Below, piece after piece: positions 5,910-7,035 of a stretch of DNA of 7,035 nt (position 1 is its first letter; each line of letters opens with the position of its first letter). Source of the stretch: an uncultured Collinsella sp. (GTDB taxonomy: Bacteria; Actinomycetota; Coriobacteriia; Coriobacteriales; Coriobacteriaceae); assembly GCA_900548365.1 (NCBI GenBank), contig URKM01000071.1, forward strand, positions 1 through 7,035, written 5' to 3'. The notes below the pieces were generated by a model, which worked only from the letters and a program-made list of their open reading frames with translations, had not been told where the DNA came from and did no database searches. The translations under genes and the position numbers were made by a program.

Positions 5910-7035
5910 ATGTTAGATAGATTTACCGATCGCGCGCGTAAGGTCATGTCCATGGCCAAGCAAGAGGCGCTCGATCTTCATTCAAATAAGGTGGGCACCG
6001 AGCATCTGCTGCTCGCGCTTGCCAAGGAGGACGAGGGCATTGCCGCCGAGGCGCTGCGCTCGCTCGACATCTCCTACGATGACATCATGGATACTCTCAA
6101 AGAGGTCCAGACCACGGTTCCCGAGCCCAGCGAGGAGACCGAGGCGGCCAAGCTTGCCTTTACGCCGCTCGTCATTAGCGTGATGGAGCGCTCCTTCCGC
6201 GTGGCGCGTGAGAACAACCAGACCTATGTGTCGACCGAGCACTTGCTGATTGGCATCGTCGAAGAGGGTAACGGCATGGCCATGGACATCCTCATGCGCC
6301 TGGGTGTGTCGTCCGCCTCCATCAAAAAGGCTATCGAGAAACTTACCGCCAAGGACCAGGACAAGAAGCGTCCGCTCGCCGGCGCCGGTGCCGGGCGTCC
6401 CGGTGCGGGCCTGCCGTTCTTTAGCGGCTCGGACGCGTCGCAGCAAAAGGGGAGCGGCACCGATACGCTTAAGCAGTTCGCCACCAACCTTACGCAGAAG
6501 GCGCGCGACGGCGAGCTCGACCCTGTAATTGGTCGCGAAAAGGAAGTCCAGCGTATGATGGAGATCCTTTCGCGTCGCACCAAGAACAATCCGCTTATCT
6601 TGGGCGACCCCGGCGTGGGCAAGACGGCCATCGTCGAGGGTCTGGCTCAGCAGATTGCAGCTGGCAACGTGCCCGAGAACCTTATGAACCAGAACATCTG
6701 GACGCTCGACCTGCCGGGCCTCGTTGCGGGCGCCAAGTATCGCGGTGAGTTTGAGGAGCGCCTCAAGAACGTGATCCAGGAGGCCACCGAAGCTGACGAC
6801 GTCATCCTGTTTATTGACGAGATGCACACCATCATCGGTGCCGGCTCTGCCGAGGGCTCCATCGACGCGAGCTCCATGCTCAAGCCCGTGCTCGCGCGCG
6901 GTGCCTTCCAGATTATCGGCGCCACCACGGCCGAGGAATTCCGCAAGTACCTCACCAAGGACCCGGCCTTCGAGCGTCGCTTCCAGACCATCGATGTCGA
7001 GGAGCCGAGCGTCGAGGACACGGTCAAGATCCTGA
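5910..7035 (+). CDS. clpC: ATP-dependent Clp protease ATP-binding subunit ClpC (5' part)
   Basis: The first 375 residues of a HSP100/AAA+ unfoldase; the frame runs open off the right edge. Full-length ClpC is about 800-860 residues, so slightly under half is visible. The N domain has two Clp_N repeats, starting FTDRARKVM (5-13) with TEHLLLAL (30-37), and FTPLVISVM (84-92) with TEHLLIGI (109-116). A glycine-rich linker (about 155-183) follows. The first AAA+ module shows IGREKEV (207-213), Walker A GDPGVGKT (232-239), the pore loop GAKYRGEFEER (274-284, aromatic Y277), Walker B VILFIDE (298-304), sensor GATT (337-340) and the arginine-finger region ERRF (355-358). All key residues seen are intact. 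ClpC unfolds damaged or regulatory proteins and feeds them to ClpP in the cytoplasm. No ctsR, mcsA or mcsB lies directly upstream, unlike in many Firmicutes. Confidence 0.95.
   Translation, partial: MLDRFTDRARKVMSMAKQEALDLHSNKVGTEHLLLALAKEDEGIAAEALRSLDISYDDIMDTLKEVQTTVPEPSEETEAAKLAFTPLVISVMERSFRVARENNQTYVSTEHLLIGIVEEGNGMAMDILMRLGVSSASIKKAIEKLTAKDQDKKRPLAGAGAGRPGAGLPFFSGSDASQQKGSGTDTLKQFATNLTQKARDGELDPVIGREKEVQRMMEILSRRTKNNPLILGDPGVGKTAIVEGLAQQIAAGNVPENLMNQNIWTLDLPGLVAGAKYRGEFEERLKNVIQEATEADDVILFIDEMHTIIGAGSAEGSIDASSMLKPVLARGAFQIIGATTAEEFRKYLTKDPAFERRFQTIDVEEPSVEDTVKIL

Noticed and set aside
5982..6827. 281-codon minus-strand frame opposite clpC
   Set aside because: The plus strand encodes intact ClpC with all expected motifs across this span; the minus frame is its shadow.

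Overview
The window (about 60% G+C, dense with coding) looks like chromosome of a member of the Coriobacteriia (Collinsella/Olsenella-like gut Actinobacteria). That assignment is inference. It rests on the G+C content and on a very long acyl-CoA dehydratase activase fusion protein typical of strict anaerobes. It also rests on a Gram-positive type ClpC that stands outside any ctsR-mcsAB operon.

Layout, all genes on the + strand. (1) 1-323: the C-terminal end of a polytopic membrane protein, possibly a substrate-specific (S) component of an ECF vitamin/metal transporter. (2) 324-604: a 281-bp intergenic region. It holds a long-range inverted repeat, a small palindrome and a strong intrinsic terminator (490-522), then a perfect 21-bp palindromic operator (535-555) and an extended -10 promoter candidate. 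(3) 605-5044: a 1479-residue protein with two complete HgdC/BadF-type ATPase domains, a four-cysteine module, a DUF2229 domain and a C-terminal HgdB-like dehydratase/double-cubane-like region. (4) 5028-5717: a TetR/AcrR-family regulator whose start lies inside the end of the fusion gene. (5) 5718-5909: a spacer with two hairpins, the second terminator-like and only 30 bases before the next start codon. (6) 5910 to the window end: the first 375 residues of ClpC, with its N domain, glycine-rich linker and most of the first AAA+ module.

How the genes fit together. The fusion gene and the tetR gene form a tightly coupled two-gene operon. The perfect palindrome just upstream of the operon's probable -10 box is the obvious candidate site for the TetR protein, which would make the operon self-regulated. 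HgdC-type activases use ATP hydrolysis to push an electron at very low potential into an iron-sulfur acceptor (2-hydroxyacyl-CoA dehydratase, benzoyl-CoA reductase or double-cubane cluster protein). Here the ATPase pair and two acceptor-like halves lie on one chain, and no separate dehydratase subunits are visible in the window. The substrate is unknown and is the most interesting open question here. ClpC is a housekeeping/stress unfoldase, apparently unrelated to the operon except by position.
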